Shown in pieces: positions 25,699 through 35,886 of a stretch of DNA of 64,000 bases. Position 1 is the stretch's first letter, and every line of letters starts with the position of its first letter. A model generated the notes under the pieces. The model was not told the DNA's origin. It saw only the letters and a program-made list of their open reading frames with translations, and made no database searches. A program made the translations under genes and the position numbers. Origin of the DNA: Streptomyces avermitilis MA-4680 = NBRC 14893 (GTDB lineage: Bacteria; Actinomycetota; Actinomycetes; Streptomycetales; Streptomycetaceae); NCBI RefSeq assembly GCF_000009765.2, contig NC_003155.5, forward strand, positions 1-64,000. Reading direction: 5' to 3'.

Positions 25699-28600
25699 CT
25701 AATCCTCTCCCAGAACCCTGAGCCCCTTGCGGATACCCGCTTCGAAACCAGGAATCTTGCCGACTTCCCGTTCAACCGAACGCGGCAATCCGTCGAACTT
25801 CCCTTCGTCGAAATTGTACTGATACTTCGCGGTGGGGTTGCTCTGGTCCTGGAAATGCAGCTGCCCGGCCCGCTGCCCTGGATTCGGATTCTCAACGTCG
25901 ATCCGGTACGGCCCGTGATTCCACATGGTCTTGCTTGTCACCTGGGTCCCATTGGCTCCGATCATGCCGCTCGGCGGACGTTCCTTGATCCCGTACAACT
26001 CGCGCATCTCGTTGATCCCCCGCTCCACCGCGTCGGGGTGGTAGGGATCGTTCTTGAAAGCGGGCTGGGAGGTGTATCCCTCCGGCGGCTCGCACTTCAG
26101 CCCGAGCGGGTCGGCCCACATATGGGGATTGGGCACGTAGGCGGCCGGGTTGGGCGCGGGGCCGAGTCCGAGGGGGTCGGGGGTGACGTAGCGGGCGGTC
26201 TCGGGGTCGTAGTGACGGAAGTAGTTGTAGTGCAGGCCGGTTTCGGGGTCGTAGTACTGGCCGGGGAAACGCAGCGGCGTGTATGCCGTGCTGTTCTTCG
26301 CCCAGGTGGTGCTGCCCCACAGGGTGGCACGGGTGCGCCAGACAATCTCTCCCCGCTCGTCGAGGAGTTCGCTCGGGGTACCGACGAGGTCGGTGACGAT
26401 GGCGAAGAAGCGGGAGTCGATCTCCTGCTGGGGTGCGTCGGCCGCGACGATACGTTCGGTCTGCGTGACCGGCCGTAGGCCCTGGTGGTCCCAGGTGAGG
26501 GTGACCTGGTGGGGCAGGTCGGGAGATGTGGTGGTCTGCTCGCACAGAACCGTGCCGTCCCAGGTGAAGTCGACTCGCTCGACGAGGGTTTCGCCGTCTT
26601 CGGCGAGGCGGAGTTTGGCGGTGCGCCGGCCCAGCGGGTCGTAGGTGTAGCGCCAGCGGGTGCCGTCCGGGGTGGTCACGGAGGTCAGGCGGTCTTCGGC
26701 GTCCCAGGTGTAGCGCCAGGTGTCGGGTTTGCGGGACAGTCGGGTCTTCTGGCGCAGGATGATGCGGCCGAGGCCGTCGTGTTCGTAGCGGACCTGGCCA
26801 GCGCGCGTGAGACTGGTACCCGTGTATGTGCGATTGCCGATCGCTTCCTGGCCGGGATGACCCGCCGGCCAGGAGGCCGACGTCTGGTTGCCCACCGCGT
26901 CGTAGGCGTAGGTCTCGGTCCAGTTCACCGCATGGACGGCCGTCACCCGGCCGGCCAGGTCCAGATCGAAGCGGCGCTTGCCCGAGAGTTGGTCCTCGAT
27001 GCCGATCAGGTGGCCGTCGGCGCGGTAGGTGTACTGGCGGTGCTGCGTCCTGCGACCGGCCGGACCCAGCACGGACTGGGATGTCAGGCGGCCGAGGGCG
27101 TCGAAGGAGTGTTCCAGGGTGATGTGGCCGAAGCGGCGGCCAAGCTCGCGGCCTGCCTCGTCGTAGACGAAGTCGATGCTCCGACCGGAGCCGGTCATGC
27201 TGGTGCGGCGCCCGGCCACGTCGTAGGACCAGATGGTCGTGGCGCTGCTGGGGGTGGTGCGGCGGGTACGGCGACCGAGCTCGTCGTAGTCGTAGGTCAG
27301 TGCCCGGCCGTTGACCGCTTCCGAAATCATACGGCCGTGGCGGTCGCGCAGGATGGTGAGCGCGGTGCCGTCCGGACCGGTGGCCTGCGCCAGCTGGTCG
27401 GTGAAGTCGTAGGCGTACGTCGTGGCCTGTCCGGCGGCGTCCTTGCGCACGATCTGGCCCAGTTCGTTGCGCTCGAAGGCGATCATCTGGCCGAGGGCGT
27501 TGGTGCGCGAGGCGAGGCGGCCTGCGAAGTCGTACTCGTAGGTGAGGGTTCGGTTGTCGAAGTCCGTCTCCGCGACCAGCCGCCCGGCCGCGTCATAGGC
27601 GTAGTTCCAGGTAAGGCCGTGGGGGTTGGTGACCTGGGACAGGCGTAGCTCGGTGTCGTGCTCGAACTCGTAGCGCACCCCGTCCGGGCCGGTGCGGGCG
27701 GTGGGCAGGTCGAAGTGCGTGTACTCGAACAGACTCACGCCCCCGACCGGGTCGGTGTGGCTGGTGCAGTTGCCCTCACCGTCGTATGTCCACGACTCAC
27801 TCGTGCCGTCGGGAGCTGTGCGCCGAGACAGGTGGCCCTCCACTGTCCACTCCAGCCGTGTGGTGGCGCCGGTTGGATCAGTGATCGCAGTGGTGCGGCC
27901 GAAGGCGTCGCGCTCGTATCGCGTCACCGCGCCCAGGGGGTCGGTGACTGTCAACGGCAGTCCGGCCCGGTCGCAGACGATGCCGGTGGTGTGACCGAGC
28001 GGATCAGTCATCGACGTGAGACGACCACCCTCGTCGTAGCCGAAGCGGGTGGTCTGACCGGACGGGTCGGTGACCGAGGTGAGGTTGCCGCGTTCGTCGA
28101 AGGTCTGCCGGGTGATCGTGCCATCCGGATTGACCAGTTTCACCGGCAGGCCGAGGGCGTTGTACTCGGCCCGTGCCTCGCGGCCGTCCGGGCGGGTCGC
28201 TGCAACGAGGTTGCCTGCGTCGTCGTAGCGGAACGAGGTCGTATGCCCGAGGGGGTCGGTCTGGGACAGCAGCCGGTTGTAGCGGTCGCGCTGGTAGCGG
28301 GTGACCGCGCCGAGTGCGTCCGTCTCAGCGATCACCTGACAGCGTCGGTTGATCAGGTAGTGGGTGGTTTGACCGTATGAGTCCGTGACGGTCGTCGTGT
28401 GTGCGCCGGTGCCGGGGTCAACTGCCCCGTAGGCGAAGGTTGAGCGCAGGTGGCCCGCGGCGCCCGACTGGTGGGTGCAGCGGTCTTCGTCGTCGTAGGC
28501 GTAGCTGAAGTGGCTGTCGTTGGTGTCGGTCCAGGAGGTGATGCGGCCGAGTTCGTCGCACACGTACTGAAGGGGGCGGCCGGAGGAGTTGACGACCTCG

Positions 28601-30394
28601 GTGAGGTGGCCGTCGGTGTAGCCGTAGCGAATCAGATCCTGGTCCCCGCCGTCCACGGCCGCGCTGGCCAGGTGCAGCGCGGTGACACGCCCGGCCTCCG
28701 TGGATATGCGCAGGCGGTAGCCGCCGCTGTGGGTGAGATACCGGGGTGCGCCGTCGGCGTCGTACTCGAACGTGATCCAGTTGCCGTTGCGGTCGTCGAG
28801 CTGCTCCAGCACCGCCAGAGTGTCGGAGCGGTCGACGAAGTGCCGTATGTGGCCCGACTTCTGGTCTGTCAGCGTGTAGCCGCCGTCCGTGCGGTCGAGT
28901 GACCAGCGCGGACCGTGGCTGGGCAGGGTGGGCACGCCGGGGGCCGGGTGTGGGTAGGCGAGCACCAGGCCGTCCTCGCCGACGAGGACAACACCCGCCG
29001 TGTCGACCTCCAGGCGCTGGTCGAGCGTTGAGGACCACGTCGGGCCGAACCAGCCGCCCAGCCGGTACGACGACTCGAACTGGCGCTTGACGACCAGAGG
29101 CAGCTGCCCCGGAAGCGAGACGTCGATCTGTGGCAGTACCATCCGGCCGGTCGCGACATCGACGGGGTCCTTCTCGCAGATCTTTGCGCCCCGCTGCCGC
29201 GACGCGTCCTCGGCCGCGTCCTCCACCGCGTTCCGCGCGGTCTTGCGCAGCCCCTGCTCCGCAACCCCCTCCATGCCCTCCTTCAGCGCGAGCCGCATCC
29301 CGCCGCGGGCCAGTCCCGCGCCCTTGGTGCCGATGAGTTCCGGGATGAGGCGGCCGACGAACTCCGAGGGGTCCTTCTTGAAGCCGTCCACGGCGGCCTG
29401 GACGACCCGTTCGGGGTGTGCGGCGGTGGAGACCAGGCCGGAGAGCGTCATGCTGACGTTCTGCAGGTAGACGGCCGGGTGGGTGAGGTTGTAGGGGTCG
29501 GTGGGGTTCAGGCCGGGGGCGAAGTCACCAGGCCGGCCGTGCCCTTGAGGGCGCCGCCCACCACGTGGGTGAGTTCGGTGTTGGCCGCCTGGAAGCCGTC
29601 TTTGAGGTCGTTGCCGATGCGGTCCAGGGGCGGGGGCTCCGCGGGCGCGTGCGCCAGGGCGGCCTTGATTTTGCCCTGTGCTTCGGAGGCGGCGGTGTTG
29701 CGCTGCTTGCGGGCCTCGGCGAGTTTCTGGGCGGCGGCCTTGATGTCGGCCTTGCCGGGGTCGTGGAACGGCTCGGGTTTCGGGCCCGGGTCCTCGTTCG
29801 CCTTGATCTTGGCGTTGTAGGCGTCGACCTTCTTGTTGTAGGCGTCGACCGCGTCCTGGGACGCCTTGACACCCTTCTTGTAGAGCTCGACGGCCTCCTT
29901 CGCCTGCCCTTGCGCCCACTTGAGGGTGTCCGCGTACAACTCCAGCGCCCCCGCCGCCGTGTTGCACGCCTCGGCCGCCTGTGCCCACTTGGTGGGGTGG
30001 ACGCCGAACTTCTCCCGGAAGGCCTCACCGCCCTCACCCTGCCAGCCGGAGGAGTCGACCTTCCGCAGCCCCGAACTCACCTTGTCGAAGGCGCCGTGGA
30101 AGTCCTTCAGGTGCTTGGCACTCTCGCGGATCTTGTCCGGATGGCCGTAGACGAGTTCGTCGGGCTCCTCGGTCTGGCCGAGCTGCTGCTCACCCGGGGT
30201 GGCCCCAGGTCGGAGGCGATTTCGTCGCCCCAGTCCTCCACACTGTCGGCCCAGTCGTGCGCACCGACCTTGTCCAGGCCCTCGCCCACCTTGTCCGTGG
30301 CCCAGTCGACGCCCTCGCCGAGCTTCTTCTTGCCCGCGTCGTAGAGGTTCTCCGCGCCACCCAGAAGCGAGTTGGTGACATCGCCGAGTCCCAT
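25699..30394 (-). CDS. RHS polymorphic toxin with T7SS-type N terminus (two frameshifts)
   Basis: Spans three frames; restoring one base at each of two G/C runs (30203-30206 and 29515-29519) gives one 1,565-aa protein. N terminus: MGLGDVTNSLLGGAENLYDA, then a helical T7SS-signal region with GWQGEGG (WxG). Next, a DUF6531-type domain (CEKDPVDVATGRMVLPQIDV) and about 25 RHS/YD repeats (for example YDDAGNLVAATRPDGREARA) forming the toxin shell. The RHS core end reads RFPGQYYDPETGLHYNYFRH...TPDPLGL. The variable C-terminal toxin of about 130 aa carries HGPYRIDVENPNPGQRAGQ; its enzymatic type is unknown. ATG 30394 overlaps the upstream stop (TGATG). The longest uninterrupted frame is 25699 to about 29520. 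Confidence 0.82.
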
Positions 30395-31053
30395 CAGCCC
30401 TCACCGCCCTGCTGCTCGGCCGCCTTGGCGCGAGCCTCGGGAGAGGGCCCGAAGGTGTCGTCCAGGTACTGGTTGTACTCGTCGTCGGACACTCCGAACG
30501 CGCCGTGCAGTTCCTCCGGGTTCACGCCCGGCACCGGACCGATCGTGTGCGAGGTCATCACGTCCCGGCCCGCGTCCTTCCAGGCCTGCCCGCTGTTGGC
30601 CATCGCCTGATCGAAGGACTCCTTGCTGTAGTCCACGTTGCCGCCGTACACCCCGGACGTGGCGATGTCGCCCCAGCCCATCTTCTCAACGTTCTCCTCT
30701 GAGGCGTACGGATTGCCGATGGCCGCGTTGGTGACGACCTTGAAGGTGCCCTCGATGTACTTGTCGGTTTCGTAGTATGTGCCCGCCGACAGGCCCGTCT
30801 TCAGCGCGAAGCCGTTGCCCTCGTTGATCAGCGACCGCACGCCCCACTCCCAGCGCTCGCAGAACGACGTGAACTCACCCGTAAGGCCCTCGTGGCCGAG
30901 CTCAAGCCCGGACAGGGCGATGTCGCCGAAGCCGCGCCCGGCTCCGGCCTCGCCGACCATGCCCAGCTCCTTCAACTCGCCCAGCGCCTCGGTCAGACCC
31001 TTGGCGATCAGCGCCAGCCCCTCGGTCTTCAGGTCCTTGCCGTCACCGCTCAT
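30394..31053 (-). CDS. T7SS-linked helical adaptor/partner of the RHS toxin
   Basis: A 219-aa protein starting at ATG 31053 (MSGDGKDLKTEGLALIAKGL). The first 150 residues are amphipathic helices with CERWEWG, typical of streptomycete proteins encoded just before T7SS-exported RHS toxins. The C terminus is acidic and extended (YNQYLDDTFGPSPEARAKAAE). Its stop overlaps the toxin start (TGATG), implying translational coupling and probably complex formation. The upstream part of the open frame (to 31323) is antisense-like sequence within the SseB gene and was excluded. Confidence 0.68.
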   Translation of the reverse strand: MSGDGKDLKTEGLALIAKGLTEALGELKELGMVGEAGAGRGFGDIALSGLELGHEGLTGEFTSFCERWEWGVRSLINEGNGFALKTGLSAGTYYETDKYIEGTFKVVTNAAIGNPYASEENVEKMGWGDIATSGVYGGNVDYSKESFDQAMANSGQAWKDAGRDVMTSHTIGPVPGVNPEELHGAFGVSDDEYNQYLDDTFGPSPEARAKAAEQQGGEG

Positions 31054-31648
31054 GCCCCGCCCCCGCGTCCCTGTCGGCGTCGATGTCGAGTGCTGCCTCG
31101 TCCGGCACGATGCCGCGCACCGGCGGGAAGACCATGCCCTCTTCGCCGTCCGCGCAGTCCAGCGCCACCCCCCAGGGCACCCCTGCCGCGGGCACCGCCA
31201 CATCCAGCAGTCGCGCGCCGAGGATCGTCTGGTACGTCCACTCACGCGCCGCCTCACCGCGTGCCACCGCGTAACGGGCCAACGCCTGCTCGTCCGAGAA
31301 GGCCAGGATGAAACGGATGCCACCCAAGTCCGCAGTCAACAAGCCGCGTTCCTCGTCCGGTCCGGGACCGTCGCCAAGCGGGACCAGGACGGGGGTACGG
31401 CGGAAGTCGCCGAGCAGCGCCGCGAACTCCCGCCTGCGTGCCACTATTTCGGGTACCTCGCGTGCAGCTTCGCGCAGAGGCTCCCGAGAGGGCGGATGTT
31501 CTCCCTGCTGTGAATCCGGCTCCCGCTGCTCACGCGACGACGTCACCGGCTCAGGAGCGGCCGACGCGTCAGTCATATCCGCGTAGTCCGCAAGTCGCGA
31601 CCGTGGAACCCTCTGCGGCCCGTCGACCGCACCCCCGTGCTCAGACAT
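31043..31648 (-). CDS. SseB-family protein
   Basis: A 201-aa protein starting at ATG 31648 or at an internal ATG (MTDASAAPEP) 25 codons on. The core, EFAALLGDFRRTPVLVPLGD through RFILAFSDEQALARYA to DCADGEEGMVFPPV, fits the SseB domain commonly encoded beside T7SS and RHS genes in Streptomyces. Its last 11 nt overlap the next gene. It is the first gene of the leftward toxin operon. Confidence 0.72.
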   Translation of the reverse strand: MSEHGGAVDGPQRVPRSRLADYADMTDASAAPEPVTSSREQREPDSQQGEHPPSREPLREAAREVPEIVARRREFAALLGDFRRTPVLVPLGDGPGPDEERGLLTADLGGIRFILAFSDEQALARYAVARGEAAREWTYQTILGARLLDVAVPAAGVPWGVALDCADGEEGMVFPPVRGIVPDEAALDIDADRDAGAGHER

Positions 31649-31867
31649 ACAGCACATCATCACAACTGCACACGGCACGCCGCAAACGCCAGCCGGAGCA
31701 ACCGTCGCTTTCATGTCACCGTGCAAGCAAGTGACGGACGGTCATGCGGACGAACGACATCACGCTGAGCCAGCCAACCGTTCCGTGCGACATCGTCCTG
31801 CCGGCACCTCCAGGATCGGCTGCGTCATGCCGTACGTCCCGGTGATGGTGTACGCAAAGAGCGGGGG
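31649..31867. other. spacer between two leftward operons
   Basis: About 220 bp, with slightly lower GC at 31660-31760 where the promoter of the SseB-toxin operon is expected. No gene is supported. Confidence 0.4.
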
Positions 31868-32200
31868 CTACCGGGAACTCGCCAGCACATCGAGTACGCG
31901 CAGAACACCAAGCACCTGCCGAGCAAGTACGACACCAGGAAGGTCGCTGACCGCACCCCGCACGATGGCACCCCTCGCCCCGATCTCTCCCCTGCCGTCG
32001 TCCCCCACCACAGGTACGGGACGACGGGCTGAGAACGGTGACGGCCAGAGGCCGTAGCCGGCCCGTGCAGCTGCTTCAGGTGTTCGCTTCGCCGTCTGGA
32101 CCTGTAGCACGAAAGGAAGCCCAGGCATCCAATTGCCCCGAATAGCCTGCTCGACGGTTCCGAGCCGCCGGAGTTCCTGCTCAGCTCCATCGCGGGTCAC
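31868..32200 (-). CDS. hypothetical protein, last gene of the ECF-sigma operon
   Basis: A 110-aa protein. The first 55 residues look folded (EQELRRLGTVEQAIRGNWMP, GLPFVLQVQTAKR); the second half is Gly/Val-rich and may reflect a frameshift. GTG 32200 overlaps the stop of the preceding gene as GTGA, so it is translationally coupled to it. No family is recognised. Confidence 0.42.
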   Translation of the reverse strand: MTRDGAEQELRRLGTVEQAIRGNWMPGLPFVLQVQTAKRTPEAAARAGYGLWPSPFSARRPVPVVGDDGRGEIGARGAIVRGAVSDLPGVVLARQVLGVLRVLDVLASSR

Positions 32201-32559
32201 GGTTCGCGGCGGCTGGGCCTGGACGCCATCCAGGCTCGGACAGTGTCGGAGTACCAGTACGGCTTGCCGCCTTCCACGTGGTCCGGCGCCGGCAAAAGCC
32301 CGTGCTTGCGATACCAGCGCACCTTATCGGGCCGCACGTTGATGTACGCGGCGATCTCCTTGTACGACCACAGCGCCCGGTCGATCGTCTTCGTCGGCTC
32401 CTCCGCAGTACCGGAGCCAGGGATGAGCGTCATCGTGCGCGCGTGGTCCTGTTGTGTTGCGATGGCGTCGACGAGCTCGGCATGGGTGGTGGCGAGGATC
32501 TGGTCCAGGCGGTCGTCGGCCTCGGTCCGCTCGTGCTTGTCGAGCGGGAACTCACGCAT
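32197..32559 (-). CDS. helix-turn-helix protein (excisionase/MerR-like)
   Basis: A 120-aa protein. After a charged helical N terminus (DDRLDQILATTHAELVDAIA), the C-terminal half is a winged HTH: WSYKEIAAYINVRPDKVRWY followed by RKHGLLPAPDH and KPYWYSDTVRAWMASRP. It resembles small MerR/excisionase-type DNA-binding modules. It overlaps the sigma-factor gene by 8 nt and the following gene by 4 nt, so it belongs to a tight operon and may bind DNA with, or modulate, the sigma factor. Confidence 0.65.
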   Translation of the reverse strand: MREFPLDKHERTEADDRLDQILATTHAELVDAIATQQDHARTMTLIPGSGTAEEPTKTIDRALWSYKEIAAYINVRPDKVRWYRKHGLLPAPDHVEGGKPYWYSDTVRAWMASRPSRREP

Positions 32560-33121
32560 TGTTGTCTCCCTTCATGAGGCCGAGCGTGGTCTTCAGGCGC
32601 GCACGTGCACGGCAGATGTTCGTGTTGACGGCGCCGGGGGCCATGTTGAGCGCTTCGGCGATCTCCGCGGTGTCGGAGTCGCTCATCACGAATGCCATCA
32701 CGGTGCGCTGGGTCGGGGGGAGCTGCTGGATCGCATCAATGATTGCGTTCGTCTGCTCGGACAGCTCCACGCAAGTCACCGGGTCGATCCCGCCCGGCAG
32801 GTCGGGGAGTTCGTCCGTCGGGATCTCGCGGGTGCGCTCGTTTTGCCGTAAATAGGCGCGGATTGCGGACTTGCGCATGTAGGCGCGAGGATACTCCAGG
32901 GTCTTCCACCGGTCGGGGAGCAGCTGGGACAGTACTTCGTGTGCGAGGTCGTCGGCCTCCCACACACGTGCCCCGGCGTAGATCAGGAAGGCGATCAGAC
33001 GCTTCTTCTCGGTGCGATAGAAGACGGAGAAGTCGTCGCGCCTCACCAACTCGGTCGACGGGACTGGCCGGGTTTCAGGGAGCGGCTCCCTCCGTCCGGC
33101 TTGGGCCGGGGTTTCGCTCAT
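32552..33121 (-). CDS. ECF-type RNA polymerase sigma factor
   Basis: A 189-aa sigma-70-family protein. Region 2: RLIAFLIYAGARVWEADDLA (region 2.2) and RWKTLEYPRAYMRKSAIRAY (2.4). Region 4: QQLPPTQRTVMAFVMSDSDT and EIAEALNMAPGAVNTNICRA, the HTH that reads the -35 element. ATG 33121 or GTG 33124 starts it; both overlap the stop of the membrane gene upstream (GTGATGA). The upstream membrane protein lacks an obvious anti-sigma zinc motif, so the control mechanism is unclear. Confidence 0.82.
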   Translation of the reverse strand: MSETPAQAGRREPLPETRPVPSTELVRRDDFSVFYRTEKKRLIAFLIYAGARVWEADDLAHEVLSQLLPDRWKTLEYPRAYMRKSAIRAYLRQNERTREIPTDELPDLPGGIDPVTCVELSEQTNAIIDAIQQLPPTQRTVMAFVMSDSDTAEIAEALNMAPGAVNTNICRARARLKTTLGLMKGDNNA

Positions 33122-33363
33122 CACGCCGCCTTACTGGGCGGGAGCTTGATCGTGACCCGCCGGCCGTCGCGCAGAACCTCAGTGACCTCGCTGCCGGGCG
33201 GCAGCGAGCTGATGGTCTCCATCAGAGTCGCACGTTCCAACTCAGCGCGATGGATCTCCAACTCGACGCGGCGCCTGTGCGACCACGCGCTCAGCCAGAC
33301 GTATCCGAGCCGGACCGCCGAAGTCGCCACGCCACAGCCCGCGGTGAACGTCACCGGGTCCAT
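33121..33363 (-). CDS. small membrane-associated protein upstream of sigma factor
   Basis: An 80-aa protein from ATG 33363. A hydrophobic N-terminal segment (PVTFTAGCGVATSAVRLGYV) is followed by a basic amphipathic helix (HRRRVELEIHRAELERAT) and a C terminus with EVLRDGRRVTIKLPPS. Its stop overlaps the sigma start. It could be a membrane anchor or an unusual anti-sigma factor; no HxxxCxxC zinc motif is seen. The frame is open to 33411, but ATG 33363 is the better start. Confidence 0.55.
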   Translation of the reverse strand: MDPVTFTAGCGVATSAVRLGYVWLSAWSHRRRVELEIHRAELERATLMETISSLPPGSEVTEVLRDGRRVTIKLPPSKAA

Positions 33364-34010
33364 GGTGCCTCCCATTTCTGTCTCGGCGGCGCATCCCGAG
33401 CCCCGCATCACCTCCTTAAGTCACGAACCCCCTCCTGCATTACATGCCAATGTGGATGTTTCGGCACCGCGTCAAAAGGCGCAGAGCATGGCCGGTCCCT
33501 TCCTCTCTACGCAGACGCCACCCGATGAGGTGATCGCGAACCTCGCCGAAATGTCAGCCGAGGCAACCCCGCACCCGCTATAGCAGTCGGCATGAGAATG
33601 GCCTGGCCTTTCGTCACCCATGTCAGCAACAGGTGAGCACCATCCGCCAGTGCCAACTACCAGGTCACTGAGGCTGCGCCACTGACATTCAGATGACGAT
33701 GCCCAGCTGACACTTCCCCGCAGACTGTCACCAACATCGTGCAAGCTCTCCGCGAGCACCACCCCACCACCGGCCAGACCCCGCCCTCAAACTCCGGCAC
33801 TACCACATGACCACCCCCCAGCCCGAGGCCCGCACGCCGCTTCTTACGTAGCGGCCCAATCAACCTGCACGCCACCCAGGCAACCTGCACGACCCCCAGG
33901 CCAGAAGCCCGCAGCCCCCACCACCAGACCACCAACCGGCCCCGAGCAACACGAAACGAACCGCTACAACTGAGAAACCACCAGCCCAGAACACCCGCAC
34001 TACGCAGAAA
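33364..34010. other. non-coding stretch upstream of the sigma operon
   Basis: About 650 bp. The left end (33380-33480) is AT-richer and probably holds the sigma operon promoter. The right end (33900-34010) is CA-rich with long open but start-less frames that lead into the helicase remnant. No gene or RNA is recognised. Confidence 0.4.
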
Positions 34011-34055
34011 GAGGACCCGCGACATAAAGAGGGCGCATACCCCCTTGGGGCATGG

Positions 34056-35792
34056 GTGGCAGAACAGCGACGGGCCTACGGGGCAGGGCAGATGAGCGGC
34101 CTGCGCGCCCGCCGGCTGGAGAAGCTCGGCATGGTGTGGAGCGTCGCTGACGAACGCTTCCAGGAGAACCTGGAGGCCGCGAAGGCGTACTACGAGGATC
34201 ACTGGACCCTCTGTGCTCCGAGGTCGGCAACGGCCCTGGACAGGCCGGTGGGGCAGTGGTTGAGCAACCTGCGGCGCGCGGGTGCGCTGGACGGCCACCC
34301 GGAGTGGAAGGCCGCGCTGGAGGCCGTAGACCCGTACTGGAACCCGGACTGGCCGGTGGACTGGCAGCGGCACTACGCCGCGCTGCGGGAGCTGGTGCGC
34401 GATGAGGGCCAGGCCGACGTCCTGCCCGGCGTGACCGTGCACGGGATGGGCGTCGGACGGTTTGTCGCGAAGAACCGTCAGCACGCCGTCTGGCAGGGCC
34501 TGATGGACGGGCAGCGCGAGCTCCTGGAGGCCATCGGCATCGAGAAGGGCAACCTGACGGCCCTGCCGGAACTGGCCCGGGAGTACGCCGAGGACAACAC
34601 CGGCGCCCGTATCGTGATCGTCGACCGCACCGGCCGACTGCTCACCGACTCCGCAGGCACCACCGCCACCGGGACCACGCTCGCCGGCGAGCCGGACATC
34701 GCCGCCGCCCTGCGCAACCAGACCACGGTCGCCACCCGCACCGGCACTGATGGTGGTGACGTTCTGGCGGCAACCATGCCGGGCTCCTCCGGCACCACGA
34801 TCCGCGGCGGGCTGCGGGTGACCTACCCGATGACCATGGTCACCGACCGGGAACACCGCATCTGGGCCGCCCTCGCCCTGGCCGGCGCGTGCGTCCTGGC
34901 CGCCGTGGCGCTCGTGGCGTTCACCCTGGCCCGCTGGATCACGCGCCCCCTGCGCACCCTGGAACGCGCCACCACCCAACTCGCCGCCGGCCGTCTGGAC
35001 AACCCGCCCGACGCCGGCAGCGGACCGCCCGAACTGCGCCGCCTGGCCGCCGCGTTCACCCACACCGCCACCCGCCTGCAGCACCTGCTCCAGGCCCAGC
35101 ACAGCTTCGCCTCCGAAGCCTCCCACCAGCTCAAAACCCCGCTGACCTCGCTGCGGCTGCGCCTGGAGAACTTCGAGCCCTACCTCGACCCCCGCGCCCA
35201 TCCCAGCCTGGAAGAGACCATCGCAGAGGTCGAACGCCTCAGCCGCATGGTCCACGGCCTGCTCGCCCTGGCCCGCCTGGAAAACACCGCCACCACCCCC
35301 GAACCCGTCGACGCGGACGCCGTCCTCGCCGAGCGGGCGGCCATGTGGGAGCCACTCGCCGCCGAGCAATACGTCACCATCACGGTCTTCGGCCCAGCGG
35401 TCGGCCGGGTGTGGGCGATTCCCGGCGCGCTGGAACAGATCATCGACAACCTCGTCGCCAACGCGCTGCGGGTCTCTCCGCCCGGCACGTCCATCACCCT
35501 GGCCCGCGCTCCCGGCGCCGATCTCCACGTCATCGACCAGGGCCCCGGCATGTCGGAGGCCGACCGGGAACGGGCCTTCGACCGCTTCTGGCGCGCCTCC
35601 GACTCCCATCACGACGGCACCGGCCTGGGCCTGCCCATCGTCCGCCACCTCGTGCACGCCTCCGGGGGCGAGATCACACTGCATGCAGCCACCGGCGGAG
35701 GTCTGGACGCCCGCGTCCGGCTACGCCCCGCCAGCCGGGAACGCCGCTTTCAGGCAACTGCCATAACAGGCGCGGCAGGCCGCGGACGATGA
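34056..35792 (+). CDS. chimeric protein: helicase HA repeats fused to a sensor histidine kinase
   Basis: 578 codons in one frame. Residues 1-163 are TtrA-like HA repeats (AEQRRAYGAGQM, VGQWLSNLRRAGALDGHPEW), highly similar to 18190-18700. From about 167 it becomes a sensor kinase missing its first membrane helix: extracytoplasmic-type domain 175-265, membrane helix 269-292, HAMP, HisKA with H357 (SEASHQLKTPL), N box QIIDNLVANA at 461-470, DQGPG at 494-498 and GTGLGL at 521-526. GTG 34056 is the first start codon, but HA coding continues upstream to about 34020. With one membrane helix the topology is wrong for sensing. It is probably a fossil fusion, possibly expressed; no response regulator is adjacent. 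Confidence 0.75.
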   Translation: MAEQRRAYGAGQMSGLRARRLEKLGMVWSVADERFQENLEAAKAYYEDHWTLCAPRSATALDRPVGQWLSNLRRAGALDGHPEWKAALEAVDPYWNPDWPVDWQRHYAALRELVRDEGQADVLPGVTVHGMGVGRFVAKNRQHAVWQGLMDGQRELLEAIGIEKGNLTALPELAREYAEDNTGARIVIVDRTGRLLTDSAGTTATGTTLAGEPDIAAALRNQTTVATRTGTDGGDVLAATMPGSSGTTIRGGLRVTYPMTMVTDREHRIWAALALAGACVLAAVALVAFTLARWITRPLRTLERATTQLAAGRLDNPPDAGSGPPELRRLAAAFTHTATRLQHLLQAQHSFASEASHQLKTPLTSLRLRLENFEPYLDPRAHPSLEETIAEVERLSRMVHGLLALARLENTATTPEPVDADAVLAERAAMWEPLAAEQYVTITVFGPAVGRVWAIPGALEQIIDNLVANALRVSPPGTSITLARAPGADLHVIDQGPGMSEADRERAFDRFWRASDSHHDGTGLGLPIVRHLVHASGGEITLHAATGGGLDARVRLRPASRERRFQATAITGAAGRGR

Positions 35793-35886
35793 GCACGAAT
35801 CGAGAGTGCTGTGCGGGTGGAATGTCCTTCCCCCTGGAGGCCTCAAGCCGATGAAACCGCGTCCGCTGTCCTCACTGACGACTCCT

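Noticed and set aside
33657..35684. A 675-codon open frame on the minus strand
   Set aside because: Antisense to the helicase-kinase chimera; Gly/Val/Gln-rich shadow.
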